Part shown: positions 54,201 to 63,566 of the stretch, piece by piece
How positions within the stretch are numbered: position 1 is the stretch's first letter
Layout: each line of letters begins with the position of its first letter
Assembly: GCA_033675265.1 (NCBI GenBank)
Contig: JAUJYZ010000280.1
Coordinates: forward strand, 717,501 to 781,500
From: Actinostola sp. cb2023
Lineage: Eukaryota > Cnidaria > Anthozoa > Actiniaria > Actinostolidae
Reading direction: 5' to 3'
Length of the DNA stretch: 64,000 nt
Notes under the pieces: model-generated
Told to the model about the DNA's origin: nothing
Databases searched by the model: none
The model's input: only the letters and a program-made list of their open reading frames with translations
Program-made: the position numbers and the translations under genes

Positions 54201-57200
54201 CTATTTGTTTACAACGTAATAGCCGTTAGTTTTGACGAATTACTACCATTTTACACCCTTAAGATGGACCATGTGTCCGAAAGCTTGGTTTTAAAATAAA
54301 AATGTTTTGGTTGAAGAAACAAACAAACTAATCAAACTTAGAGTAGTTTGATTTTGATAAATATATTTATTTTGATGGAAATCAGTTCGGAGAGAATTTT
54401 GGACTGCTGGGAGGGAGACCGCTTGTCATAATATCGCGGGATTAAAATGTCTCATATTGCTGGTAACGAAATGTAATTTTAAGAGGTTTTAACCTCTTTC
54501 TACCAATCAAGTAGCGTATTAAATTAATTGTTGTTCACTTGTGTGTTTTTCAGGTTGTGTGAGTAAAGGGATCAACATCATGATCAATGAATCAGATTCA
54601 ACAGCGGGAACTATAGCATTTAGTTTAAAGTCACTTTCACCTTCGTCGTCTCTTTGGGTTACTTGTCGCTGGCTGATAACCGCTGCACAAGATTACGTCG
54701 TTCACATCACAATGCGACCATTAAAATTGCCAGCGGGTATCAAAGAATGTGATAGCCTTCGGTTCTGGGTAAGTGTATACGACGGTCCGACAGATACAAA
54801 TCAACGAGGAATGCCGTGGCAATGCAACGTGGAGGGAAACCCTACTTTCGTCTCGGAGAATCGTTATTTGCTGGTACGATTCCTTACATATACATCACGG
54901 AACAGACAGGAGGAAATTTCGTTTATCGGCACGTTTCAAGCAATTTCAAAGAATGAAACACGTAAGTATTCTGTAATAATGTCAGACATACATTGAAGTT
55001 GCTGGGAGTACATCTCACTCTCCACCGCCCAAACATGCAAGTATATACACGAATGACCGGTCAATTTATTTACCGTTTAAAATATTTTAGGTTGTCCGTC
55101 AAACCCAATCAATCAAACAGCGACCAATCAAAGTAGCTACATTATGTCTCCATTCTTTCCTAACTTCCCTCGGCCCAACCAGCTATGCACGTGGTTGATC
55201 ACTGCCCCACAAGACCACGTTGTTCTTTTACGGTTTTCACATATCCAAATGGAAGTCAGTGATTTCTGTGAGAGCGACCATGTAATAGTAAGAGATGGCG
55301 ATACCTCGACGAGTCCAGTGCTGGCAAAGCTTTGTGGAATTGCCCAGAAATGTCCTCTCAGCTCTTCGGGTCGTTATATGTGGATACAGTACAGTACTGA
55401 TCACATTGGAACGTTAAATACCTTTCGCACATCCTACAAGGCTGTATCACAAGGTAATGAAACTTGATCGGAATTTATACAGTAAAGTAATGTTTTTATA
55501 ATTGTAAATTCATTGTTGTAGCGCGCGGACACATCTTCACAACTGATTGCGCTTTGCGTTAAACACGAGGGCGCACTATAAAAGGGCATCGCTCCGCCCA
55601 CAATTTTTGAATAATAATGAGTTTCAACATGTCGGACAATGGTTGAACATGGCTGAACGGGGTAAAATAATTTTCTTAATAAAGTCACATTTCAACAGCA
55701 AAGTCAATGAAGAAATTGTAAATTTACGTCTAAAACAGATATAATTAGCAATTTCAAAAACGAGTGGAGGACTGGGAACGAGTTTTTAGAATTAATCTAA
55801 TTAAGAAATGAACCCCATCACAAGAAAGAGCATGTCAGAATTAGTAAGTTTCAGGAGTTTGATAGGGTTTGGACAAGTAGCAACTGAACTGCAGACATAC
55901 AAAAACTGCAAAAATTACAAAGAAATGTATGGTTACGGGGGACACTTGTCCCCTGTAACATACATTTCTTTGTAATTTTTGCGATGTTTGGAAAGCTGTT
56001 ACTCGTTCAATATCTAACTAAACCTATTGAAACTTTGTAAACTGACTAATTCTGATATGCTCTTTCTTGTGATGGGGTTCATTTTTTAATTAGATTAATT
56101 CTAAAAACTCGTTCCCAGTCCTCCACTCGTTTTTGAAATGGCTAATAGACGGACGTGTCAATATTTTTCGTATTCGGTAGTTATCTATACGATTTTCATT
56201 CGCACCACGCGTACGAAGAATGTTTTGAATTTCGCGCGCCATGTATCACAACAATCAACATCCGTACTTCTTATCCATGGCAGGCCTACAAATTCATGAA
56301 GCGAAATCCTCTTTTAATTTGCCTGTAATAAGCATTTCCAAGCATATAAAACTATGCTGTGAGTATACTTAATTCGCAAGTGGCATTTCCATGTCTTGGC
56401 GGGTAAATTTTAGGATAACCTACGAAAGAAACGATAAGCAGGATACTAGAACCGTGCGACTTCAAAACGGCTAACGGTTCCAGTTCAAAGTACCATAATT
56501 TTATTTTACCAAAGTGAAAAGTGATAGTGAATTGCATGTATAACAAAATTATCCATGTGCGTTTTAGTACTTATTTCCACAGTTTCTTGTTCATTTGATT
56601 GATTTATAGAGCTTGCAGTTCTTGAGATCCTCTCCCTGTGACTTCTCGGTAGATTTGATTGACAGATCCAACGAACTTACCCTAGGTACCTCTCCTTTTA
56701 TAGTGCGCCCTCGTGATTAAGATGCAGATAATTATACAGCTAATTCAAAAAACGTTGTCCCAGGTTTTGTTGCATATTGCATTCGCAGACCGAAGTGCAT
56801 TGTGGTCGCTACGAATTATGTGTTTTCTTTAATTTCGGGGTCCAAACCCCGCAAACAAATACCAGGGAAGCCCTGACAGTCAATCATGATCTCATGCAGT
56901 TTCGGCAACATACATACATAAACTTTATTAATGTGTCAGACTTCTAGCGTACCACAAGTGCAGTCCATAATGCACTTCGGTCTGGGAATGCAATATGCAA
57001 TATGCAACAAAACCTACGCGGTCTGGACGTCAAAACTACTACAAAATATAATTCAAAGTGTATTTATTCCCAGTTTGTGGCATTTCTCCTTTATTAGAAA
57101 ATTCATCAATGGCCACTTGCAATCATGTGTAATTTCCCTCGTTTTGTTTTATATTAATTAGATGTACTCAATGGAGGCCTGGCCGCAGTCAAGTCACTTC

Positions 57201-60200
57201 GAAACGAAGGTGAATTCAATGCTTCTATAAGTACACGACAACTGAAGAATGACGATACTCTCATCGCCTGTATGTGGAACCTCACCGTACCACGAGGACG
57301 CTTTGTAAGATTGTTTATATCAACGGTCCCTGAGCTCGGATATCATGATTGTTATCGACAAGAACATTTGGATGTACTCGATGGTCTGAGCATACGAAGT
57401 CCTCTTCTAACATCACTGAATTATACACTCCCGAGGGAAACCGTTTTAACATCGAGTGGAAGACACATGTTGATACGTCTTGTTCCCAATCAGAAAGGAA
57501 TGAGTTGTGTCTTTAAAATGCGTTTTGACAGTAAAAGCAACAGTGGTGAGTAAAACAAGCCATTAATATACTATACGAAAAAGAGAGTGTTATGGGTGAT
57601 TGGGATTGACTGTAGATAGACTAAATAGATTATCCTATTTTTGTGGGGAAGGGTGGTGGTTAAAAAGCAGAGAATGTGTATCGATCTGATATAGGTGTGC
57701 TCCATGAGGGGGGATTACAACCATGGAGGGTCTGCTGAGGATGATCCACGAGAAAGTCCATGGTTCCATGAAGGATCCATGAGTGGTCTATGGGTGATCC
57801 CTGCAGGGCCTGGGGATGGTCCATGAGGAAGTCCATGGAAGTTCCATGAAGGATCCATGAGGGGTCCATGGGTTATTCATGCAGGGTCTGAGGATGGTTC
57901 TTGAGAAATCTATGCTGGGTCCATGAATGGTCTATGTGTGATCCATGCAGGGCCTGGGGATGGTCCATGAGGAAGTCCATGGAAGTTCCACGAAGGACCC
58001 ATGAGGGGTTCATGGGTTATTCATGCAGGGTCTGAGGATGGTTCTTGAGAAATCAATGTTAGGTCCATGAAGGGTCTATGGGTGATCCATGCAGGGCCTG
58101 GGGATGGTCCATGAGGAAGTCCATGGAAGTTCCATGAAGGATCCATGAGGGGAATATGTGTGATCCATGCAGGGCCTGAGGGTGGTCCATGAGCTAGGAA
58201 GTCCATGAAAGTTCCATGAAGGATCCATGAGGGGTCCATGGGTTATTCATGCAGGGTCTGAGGATGGTTCTTGAGAAATCTATGCTGGGTCCATGAATGG
58301 TCTATGTGTGATCCATGCAGGGCCTGAGGATGATCCATGATTGAAAAAGTCCATGAAAGTTCCATGAAGGATCCATGAGGGGCCATGGGTTATTCATGCA
58401 GGGTCTGAGGATGGTTCTTGAGAAATTAATGTTAGGTCCAAGAAGGGTCTATGGGTAATCCATGCAGGGCCTGGGGATGGTCCATGAGCTAGGAAGTCCA
58501 TGAATTAGTTCCATGAAGGATCCATGAGAGGTCCGTGGGTTATTCATGCAGGGCCGTCTGAGGATGGTTCTTAAGAAATCTATGCTGGGTCCATGAAGGG
58601 TCTATGGGTGATCCATGCAGGGCCTGGGGATGGTCCATGAGGAAGTCCATGGAAGTTCCACGAAGGACCCATGAGGGGTTTATGGGTTATCCATGCAAGG
58701 TCTATGGTGGAACCATGCACGGTCCAAAACGTGTATACGTGCGTTCTATATACAGCGATAGCCAAATAAGATTCTCAAGAACAGTGGCATGCTGTAATTC
58801 ACCGAATTCCAACCGTAAAATCCTCCAGTCTCTATGTCGTCATTATCACTTGACGGTGGCTTATCCCCTATACAAAAATCATTAGGAAATTCTTATATCT
58901 TCACTGTTCAGTTTCAGTTAGTTCAGTTTTACCTACATCGATCCATTCATCGTTGGTTGTAACTGTTACTCCTGCTATAAAGATCTTGAACAAGACCAAC
59001 ACCACTCTGACAATAGCTGACACCAGAGAACAGTCGAAATCAAACCAAGTCCCCACCAGCACCATAGTTGGAGTAGGACTGGGTTCTGGGGTACTTGTAC
59101 TAATAGTGTTGTCTTTAATCTACGCGTTTGTCAAGAAGAGACACAGGAGTAGTTACGACAGGTAAGCCGAGTTCCCACAAAATCATTGTGCGTTATTAAA
59201 TATCGAACAAACATATTTGGCCGATTCAAGTGCGACGTGCGCGCGCTGTAATTATAAAAGTGTACGTCATATGCTTGTGCATGTGGTTCGAACGGATTGT
59301 TTTCGATTTTCTCCAGAATTCAAGTTCCGTGCGATTACTGGGAGATCGTGTCCATCCAAGTGGAACTAATCGAGGAGCTCGGTAAAGGAGCGTTTGGTAA
59401 AGTGTGGAAAGCAAGTATGGATAGAAAGGTTGTTGATGAAAAGACAAAGCCAGTGATGGAAGCCAGGCAGAACACAATGAAGGACAGCCAAGTAATATTA
59501 ACTAAGAATGAAAATGATCTCATGACCGTGGCTGTGAAAATGTTACATAGTAAGTCTGAGGATAGATACATAGTAGCCTTGAAATATGCACTAGTACTGT
59601 CAATAATTATGGAGTGTAAATATATATGCCAAAACATTGTTGCCGCCTTACACCGTGTGACTGTGCTTTTACTGTGGTGAACTGCTTACATGTCATGACG
59701 CCATTTCAAGTTGTGATGGATCCTCTCTACCATCATGAAATATTTCATGTAAGATTGAACTGCTGCATTGTTGAAGGTGTTACTCTTTTACAGGCGATGC
59801 TACACTGGAAGAAAAAAGTGAATTTCTTCGTGAAATCGAGTTCATGAAGAATGTTGGTTGCCATATAAATATCATTAGCATGGTTGCTTGTTGCACAAAA
59901 GAGGAACCAGTGTTTTTGGTTGTGGAGTTTGCGAAACACGGTGATTTATTAGACTTTCTCAGAGAGAAAAGAAAGAAGGTGAGTACAAAATCTTAGATTA
60001 GATGTCCACCTCTCTCTCTCTCGCTATATTTACGTACACGATAGATGACTGACACTGATTAATCTTAGATTAGATGTCCACCTCTCTCTCTAGCTATATT
60101 TACATACACGATAGATGACTGACACTGATTAATCTTAGATTAGATGTCCACCTCTCTCTCTCTCTAGCTATATTTACGTACACGATAGATGACTGACACT

Positions 60201-63200
60201 GATTAATCTTAGATTAGATGTCCACCTCTCTCTCTAGCTATATTTACCTACGCAATTGACACTGATTAATCTTCAAGAGCAAATAAAGACTCGCAAAAAA
60301 AAAATCCGAATTCTAGAAAGAATTTGAACCCGCGATCCCCTGGGAACTAGTCATGTTCTCCAACCACTTTAACTTTACCACGCTCATGGACCTTTTCGTA
60401 GTTTCCCAGAATGCTTCATGATTCTGCGCGCGCAAGCGAGGTCAGGGTACAACATATTTAGAATTGATCGTGTATTGAGGAAAATATGACTACTGTAACT
60501 AATCAAGAACAGGAAAAAACTATTTTCTTTGCTTGAGAATTTGCATCTATCTTTATAATCCTTCTTACGCACTTTTAATTTAAAAGTCTAAGTTTTCTAC
60601 TGAATTTCTTCGTTCTCTCTTAATATTTTCGATCTATTTTGTACCCTGACCTCGTTCAGTGCGCTCGCAGAATCATGACCCATTCTGGGAAACTACGGAA
60701 AGGTCCATCACAGTCTTTATTTACGCTTGAAGACCCTTACGGAGTTACGGAAATCCCTACGAACTATTACCAATCGACTGCCTTAGTTATAACTAACTTA
60801 TATCAGTAGCATTACCCGTCTTCAGAGACGTCATAAAAGTAACTCGCAACCACAGACTAGTTCCCAGTACTCCCTTACTGCACGCAATGGAGTCTGGGAA
60901 ATGTCTGTCGGCTCGCGAAGGAGTCTGGGAAGGCGATAGCTTAGGTACTCGTTATTAACCCTTGTCTGTCATCCATAGATAAGTTGCGAGTCTCATCGTT
61001 GCCCAGAATATGAAGGTCAAGAACTATCCGTCGAAGATGAAGACGTCAAGCAACAAAATGAAAACTTGTTGAACGATTTGATTTCCGTTTCCTGGCAAAT
61101 TGCAACAGGAATGGTGAGTCAGGGATAACGTTGGATCATCTTTGTCACGTCACGACGGCCATCTTGGTTGAACTTCAACAAAAGATTGCTCATTAGTGTC
61201 TATTGTTGTTCAACCAACATGGCCGCCGTATCTTCATCTCCTGATTCTCAAGGGATTGATTACAAACCAAATTTATATTTTATTTCATTAATAATAATAA
61301 TTATTATTGATTATTATTATTAATAATAATAATTATTGATGATTTTAGGTATATATGTATGTATATATTTTATTTATGTATTTATGGCGTCTCAAACTAC
61401 CTTTTACAGTTATTTTTATTGATGTATTTACTTTTTTTAATTTCATGCATTAATTAGTTTAATTACATTTATTTTATTTATAATATAGAAAGGGAGTCTC
61501 GTCGTAGGATACAATCTTGCAACGTTCTCTTTTTATAAAAAGGGTGCAAATATCATGCTTTCAAATAAAATTGATATCAACAATTATAGAGAGCTAGGAA
61601 GAGCAGATAGAAAGTTCGCAAATCAAATATAACAACTTTATGTTGTTAACATGTCATGTCAGAGCAGAACTACCCTGCGTGGCAGGCGCAGGGGGGAGAG
61701 GAAAGGGTAGGCTAGGGGTACTGGGTAGGAGGAGGGAGGGGAAACTGGGGAGGGGATAAGGGAGGGAGTCAGTGACCAGTCTCCCCTCTCAGTGACCAGT
61801 CTCCAAATCAATTCAATTCAATTCAATTAATTTTTTCAATACCACTTAGCCTTCCTCTCTTCGGCCCTGCGCTGGCTAGCCAAAACTCATATTAGTATTT
61901 GACGTCCATTATCCAGGAATACTTGGCGTCCAAAGGAATCGTTCATCGCGATCTCGCTGCTCGTAACATTTTGGTAGCTGAAGACAACTTGGTCAAAGTC
62001 GCCGATTTCGGTCTCTCGCGTCACGTGACATACAAAGATCAAATCTACCAGGCCGAGGGACGCCGGAAGTTGCCTATAAAATGGATGTCACCGGAAGCCA
62101 TTTTTGACCAGACGTTTACAACCAAGAGTGATGTGTGAGTGAATAAGATAAGTTCATTGTAATTCTAAGGAAATATCATCATACATGCTGACTTTATATC
62201 AATCAGTAATACTATATATGGTTTAGTTACTGATCACTGATTGACCTATTTACAGATAAGTTCATTGTAATTCTAAGGAAATACCATCATGCATGCTGAC
62301 TTTACATCAATTAGTAATACTATATATGGATTAGTTACTGACCACTGATTGACCTATTTACAGATGGTCGTATGGAGTGGCTCTTTGGGAGATATTCTCG
62401 ATGGGTAAGTCAACGGACAGAATGCAGCTTTGAGTTTTTACTTTCAATTTTATATTTAAAAAAGATGAATACATCGCAACTTTTAAACGACTTCTTCTCT
62501 AAGTTCTTCTACCCAACTCTTCTTCTCTTCTGCACCCAATGTGCACAGATTAGATCTATTCAAATACAATACAATGTTGTGCTGTACTGAAGATTTCGAT
62601 CCATTTTTAATTTGGACTTATCGCTGAAATACTACCCGGCATGCCTTTCAGGAGGAGCACCGTACCCTACCATCACCAACAGCCAGTTGTTGCAGTTGTT
62701 AAGAAAAGGTCACAGAATGGACAAACCTGACCTCTGCCCAGATGACATGTAAGATATCAATAGGAACATAATCACCTCCATTTTGGATCTAATACGCATG
62801 TCTGAGAACTCCACCGTCTGGTAAGCAGGACACCGTCCTGGAACTTCGTTTTGTGGCTCTTCGCTTCCTGTTTGCGCGAGGGAGGATTTCAGACATGCGC
62901 ATTAGATCCATAATGGATATAATTACTTCCGGTCAACGTTCGGGACGTCGATGATCCGACGTTCTCGATTCTCAAAGACCCGAAGAACTTAGCATTCTAA
63001 GCGCTCTGATGATTGTTATGGATAGTGGCGCTATATAAAATGTATTATTATTATTATTATTATTATTTTAGATACGGTAAAACTATAGTAACTCTAAATA
63101 TCATCTATTCTATCATTTAGATACCAAATAATGACCAGCTGTTGGCAAAGTCATGCGCAAGATCGACCGTCGTTCACTGACGTCATACAGAGCCTTGAGA

Positions 63201-63331
63201 GACTGATGACACGTGACAAACCGTACGTTGAGTTCACGGGAATTAACGAAGACGACGAGTGCTATTTAGTGCCATCGTTTAACAGCGTCCCAGAAAGCGA
63301 AGGGTCTGGAGACGAGACAACCACGCTATAA
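51100..63331 (+). CDS. Receptor tyrosine kinase with three CUB-type ectodomains, twelve exons
   Basis: Exons are 51100-51208, 54554-54961, 55091-55453, 57162-57545, 58912-59161, 59317-59549, 59794-59978, 60979-61113, 61917-62134, 62364-62404, 62652-62748 and 63121-63331. All introns are GT-AG and every phase agrees, giving 2634 nt and 877 residues. Order: signal peptide (1-23), three CUB or CUB-like domains (about 38-172, 174-293, 295-421), a Ser/Thr-rich stalk, a transmembrane helix (about 473-495), then the kinase domain. Kinase landmarks are GKGAFGKVW, Lys579 in [12 protein letters not shown] (Asp701), DFG 719-721 and activation-loop Tyr728/Tyr733. DLAARN marks a tyrosine kinase. An insert of about 35 residues splits the domain, as in the FGFR/PDGFR group. 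The tail has YVEF and YLVP, possible SH2 docking sites. The ligand is unknown. The protein appears active as all catalytic residues are present. Confidence 0.9.
52062..52086 (-). ncRNA. Hammerhead-like core in the left PLE terminus
   Basis: On the minus strand CTGAAGA, a GGAC/GTCC stem with a CATGT loop, then GAAA fits the conserved CUGANGA...GAAA of hammerhead ribozymes, which are known in Penelope-like terminal repeats. The stem I/III and cleavage-site halves were not established by eye. Confidence 0.38.
52238..53188 (-). CDS. Penelope-like element ORF, left copy (RT C-terminus plus GIY-YIG), 5'-truncated
   Basis: An open frame of about 316 residues on the minus strand, beginning within the RT palm at [10 protein letters not shown] and followed by YGRYVDDT. 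It continues through the RT thumb/linker to the GIY-YIG nuclease ([16 protein letters not shown]) with a downstream H/E/N-containing part. The frame is uninterrupted but lacks the N-terminal two thirds of the RT, so it cannot be autonomous. The apparent upstream extension to 53224 is the antisense of the right copy. Confidence 0.88.
   Translation of the reverse strand, partial: ALATFTNPPSLYGRYVDDTICVIQKDQINAFHQHLDSQDPNIKFTVERYSDDGLPFLDTLNKVLDDGTIDVSIFRKKTHTDRYLHFSSHHPPQHKAAVVRTLVHRTNNNFLSKDCHKDKERTHIGRALAANGYPRQFIHKFSQDRKIAEKKSDTEERKGFALLPYVQGTTERIKRVLESHRIEVCVKPLTTLRHILSKPKDPLPKEKKTGVIYFIPCGECETFYIGETGRYLATRQKEHQSYVRLNKTDKSALAEHAHNTGHSISWNNTKILEVETRWHQRKWSEACHIAKSTDAISNRDTGRILPQNYTALFKKF
53189..54105 (+). 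pseudogene. Penelope-like element ORF, right copy, frameshifted
   Basis: Same product as the left copy on the plus strand, starting at YGRYVDDT. Compared with the left copy it lacks one asparagine codon (TNNN to TNN) and has an extra base near 53765 in the A-rich CCGAAAAGAAAAG. This shifts the frame just before the GIY-YIG domain. The domain then reads on in another frame from 53785 to 54105 (GETGRS where the left copy has GETGRY). Confidence 0.88.
54258..54283 (+). ncRNA. Mutated hammerhead-like core in the right PLE terminus
   Basis: Same position in the right copy, but CTGAAGA reads CTTAAGA, which destroys a core position. The rest of the stem and GAAA are intact. Confidence 0.35.
54554..54961 (+). 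CDS. Kinase gene exon 2: CUB-like domain 1
   Basis: Acceptor TGTTTTTCAG, donor GTAAGT, phase 1-1. Contains [17 protein letters not shown] and the VYDGP motif, the CxWxI and DG blocks of CUB domains. Several cysteines and one N-glycosylation site. Confidence 0.85.
55091..55453 (+). CDS. Kinase gene exon 3: CUB domain 2 (clearest)
   Basis: Acceptor TATTTTAG, donor GTAATG, phase 1-1. It has the classic CUB series [19 protein letters not shown], then [17 protein letters not shown] and [14 protein letters not shown]. Four CUB cysteines are in place. Confidence 0.9.
55563..56716. mobile_element. 1.15-kb TTAA-flanked element in intron 3
   Basis: Ends ACACGAGGGCGCACTATAAAAGG and complement (CCTTTTATAGTGCGCCCTCGTG) with TTAA at 55559-55562 and 56717-56720. 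It is interrupted by the palindromic MITE 55746-56144. A TATAAAAGG box lies inside both ends. A second, partial copy starts at 63567. Confidence 0.7.
55746..56144. mobile_element. Palindromic MITE family G, copy 2 (nested)
   Basis: Near-identical to 42617-43019, with the same arms and central palindrome. Confidence 0.8.
56915..56975. repeat. SINE-like fragment in intron 3
   Basis: AACTTTATTAATGTGTCAGACTTCTAGCGTACCACAAGTGC is similar to the sequence at 22258-22305 (shortened here). Confidence 0.4.
57162..57545 (+). CDS. Kinase gene exon 4: CUB-like domain 3
   Basis: Acceptor TTAATTAG, donor GTGAGT, phase 1-1. Contains [24 protein letters not shown] and [10 protein letters not shown], the CUB pattern, with N-glycosylation sites. 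More diverged than domain 2. Confidence 0.85.
57690..58720. repeat. Higher-order minisatellite of CCATGAGG/ATGGTCCATGA words in intron 4
   Basis: A composite unit of about 145 bp, marked by GGTTATTCATGCAGGGTCTG at 57871, 58015, 58241, 58388 and 58538, is built of shorter GATCCATGAGGGGTCCATGG-like subunits. Open frames reading PSWILHG... are by-products. Confidence 0.9.
58912..59161 (+). CDS. Kinase gene exon 5: stalk and transmembrane helix
   Basis: Acceptor CTGTTCAG in phase 1, donor AG|GTAAGC in phase 2. A Thr/Ser-rich stalk with N-glycosylation sites is followed by [20 protein letters not shown] and the basic stop-transfer KKRHR. A decayed relative lies at 42331-42402. Confidence 0.88.
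59317..59549 (+). CDS. Kinase gene exon 6: glycine-rich loop and catalytic lysine
   Basis: Acceptor TTCTCCAG, donor GTAAGT. Encodes [11 protein letters not shown] and VAVKML, with an unusually long polar insert (about 38 residues) between the two beta strands. Confidence 0.92.
59794..59978 (+). CDS. Kinase gene exon 7: helix C to hinge
   Basis: Acceptor TTTTACAG, donor GTGAGT, phase 1 to 0. Encodes [10 protein letters not shown] (helix C glutamate), [12 protein letters not shown] and the hinge [16 protein letters not shown], close to the FGFR/PDGFR pattern. Confidence 0.92.
59990..60275. repeat. 70-73-bp tandem repeat, 4 copies, in intron 7
   Basis: AATCTTAGATTAGATGTCCA starts at 59990, 60061, 60131 and 60204, each followed by a (CT)n of different length and GCTATATTTAC. 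Confidence 0.92.
60318..60385 (-). repeat. tRNA-like sequence, probable SINE head or tRNA pseudogene
   Basis: On the minus strand AGTGGTTGGAGAACATGACT and then ATCGCGGGTTCAAATTC resemble the A and B boxes of a tRNA gene at the right spacing. A proper acceptor stem is not evident. Confidence 0.3.
60386..60708. mobile_element. Foldback element in intron 7
   Basis: GGACCTTTTCGTAGTTTCCCAGAATG and CATGATTCTGCGCGCGCAAGCGAGGTCAGGGTAC (both shortened) are mirrored at 60640-60706. Confidence 0.75.
60979..61113 (+). CDS. Kinase gene exon 8: kinase insert and helix E start
   Basis: Acceptor CATCCATAG, donor GTGAGT, phase 0-0, 45 codons. An acidic insert ([16 protein letters not shown]) is followed by [12 protein letters not shown], which joins directly to the next exon. 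Confidence 0.9.
61142..61262. repeat. Family A repeat fragment in intron 8
   Basis: GTCACGACGGCCATCTTGGTTG to AACATGGCCGCCGTATC and AGGGATTGATTACAAACC. A diverged copy of the element at 2166. Confidence 0.65.
61917..62134 (+). CDS. Kinase gene exon 9: catalytic and activation loops
   Basis: Acceptor TTATCCAG, donor GT|GTGAGT in phase 2. Encodes [21 protein letters not shown], the tyrosines of YKDQIYQ, and [12 protein letters not shown]. Confidence 0.95.
62147..62363. repeat. 108-bp tandem duplication in intron 9 that includes the splice acceptor
   Basis: GATAAGTTCATTGTAATTCT at 62147 recurs at 62255. The unit ends in GACCTATTTACAG both at 62255 and at 62363, just before exon 10, so the acceptor is present twice. 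Confidence 0.9.
62364..62404 (+). CDS. Kinase gene exon 10: helix F
   Basis: A 41-bp exon encoding [14 protein letters not shown]. Acceptor ATTTACAG, donor GTAAGT, phase 2 to 1. Confidence 0.9.
62652..62748 (+). CDS. Kinase gene exon 11
   Basis: Acceptor CTTTCAG, donor AT|GTAAGA, phase 1 to 2. Encodes [20 protein letters not shown] and [11 protein letters not shown] of the C-lobe. Confidence 0.9.
62768..62927. mobile_element. Foldback element in intron 11
   Basis: ATCACCTCCATTTTGGATCT and ATACGCATGTCTGA are mirrored imperfectly by TCAGACATGCGCATTAGATCC and GGATATAATTA. Confidence 0.65.
63010..63068 (+). repeat. Retroelement 3' tail GCGCTATATAA..(TTA)n in intron 11
   Basis: GATAGTGGCGCTATATAAAATG then (TTA)n, as at 37755 and 50770. 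Confidence 0.5.
63121..63331 (+). CDS. Kinase gene exon 12: C-lobe end and tail
   Basis: Acceptor TATCATTTAG. Encodes [18 protein letters not shown], the CW-x(6)-RP signature of tyrosine kinases. The cytoplasmic tail has YVEF and CYLVP and ends GDETTTL. Confidence 0.92.
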
Positions 63332-63497
63332 ACAACTATTAGTTCATAATGGTCATTCATCTTGTCTGAGAAACGAAGTTCAATTACTTTTGGTCTTATC
63401 AAACAATTCCTTATACGGTGCACGCGTCACCCATCGATTACCTTATATGGCAACACAATTCTATATTTGGTGTTGTGCTATTGTATAAATAGCAAAT

Positions 63498-63507
63498 AAT
63501 AAATAAA
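63498..63507 (+). terminator. Polyadenylation signals of the receptor kinase gene
   Basis: Overlapping AATAAATAAA about 170 bp after the stop codon. AATAAA recurs at about 15-bp steps downstream. Probable 3' end of the transcript. Confidence 0.5.
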
Positions 63508-63566
63508 GCAAATAATAAATAAAGCAAATAATAAATAAATAACTATATTAGCCTGTAATTAGAACT

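Larger units (their letters stand above)
51978..54332. mobile_element. Penelope-like retroelement, head-to-head inverted pair, with 14-bp target duplication
   Basis: Two 5'-truncated copies point away from each other and meet at 53156-53189. The left copy is read on the minus strand (52010-53188) and the right on the plus strand (53189-54332). They are nearly identical. CAAACTTAGAGTAG stands directly at 51964-51977 and 54333-54346. About 30 bp of non-mirrored sequence lies at the far left. Each copy encodes the RT palm end (YVDDT) and a GIY-YIG endonuclease (FYIGETGR), the defining pair of Penelope-like elements. It occupies intron 1 of the receptor kinase gene. Confidence 0.88.

Noticed and set aside
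57660..58765. Frames with DPSWILHGT and [12 protein letters not shown] repeats
   Set aside because: Readings of the intronic minisatellite.
60318..60385. Functional tRNA gene
   Set aside because: A and B box-like words are present, but I could not fold an acceptor stem and anticodon arm. Kept only as a tRNA-like repeat.
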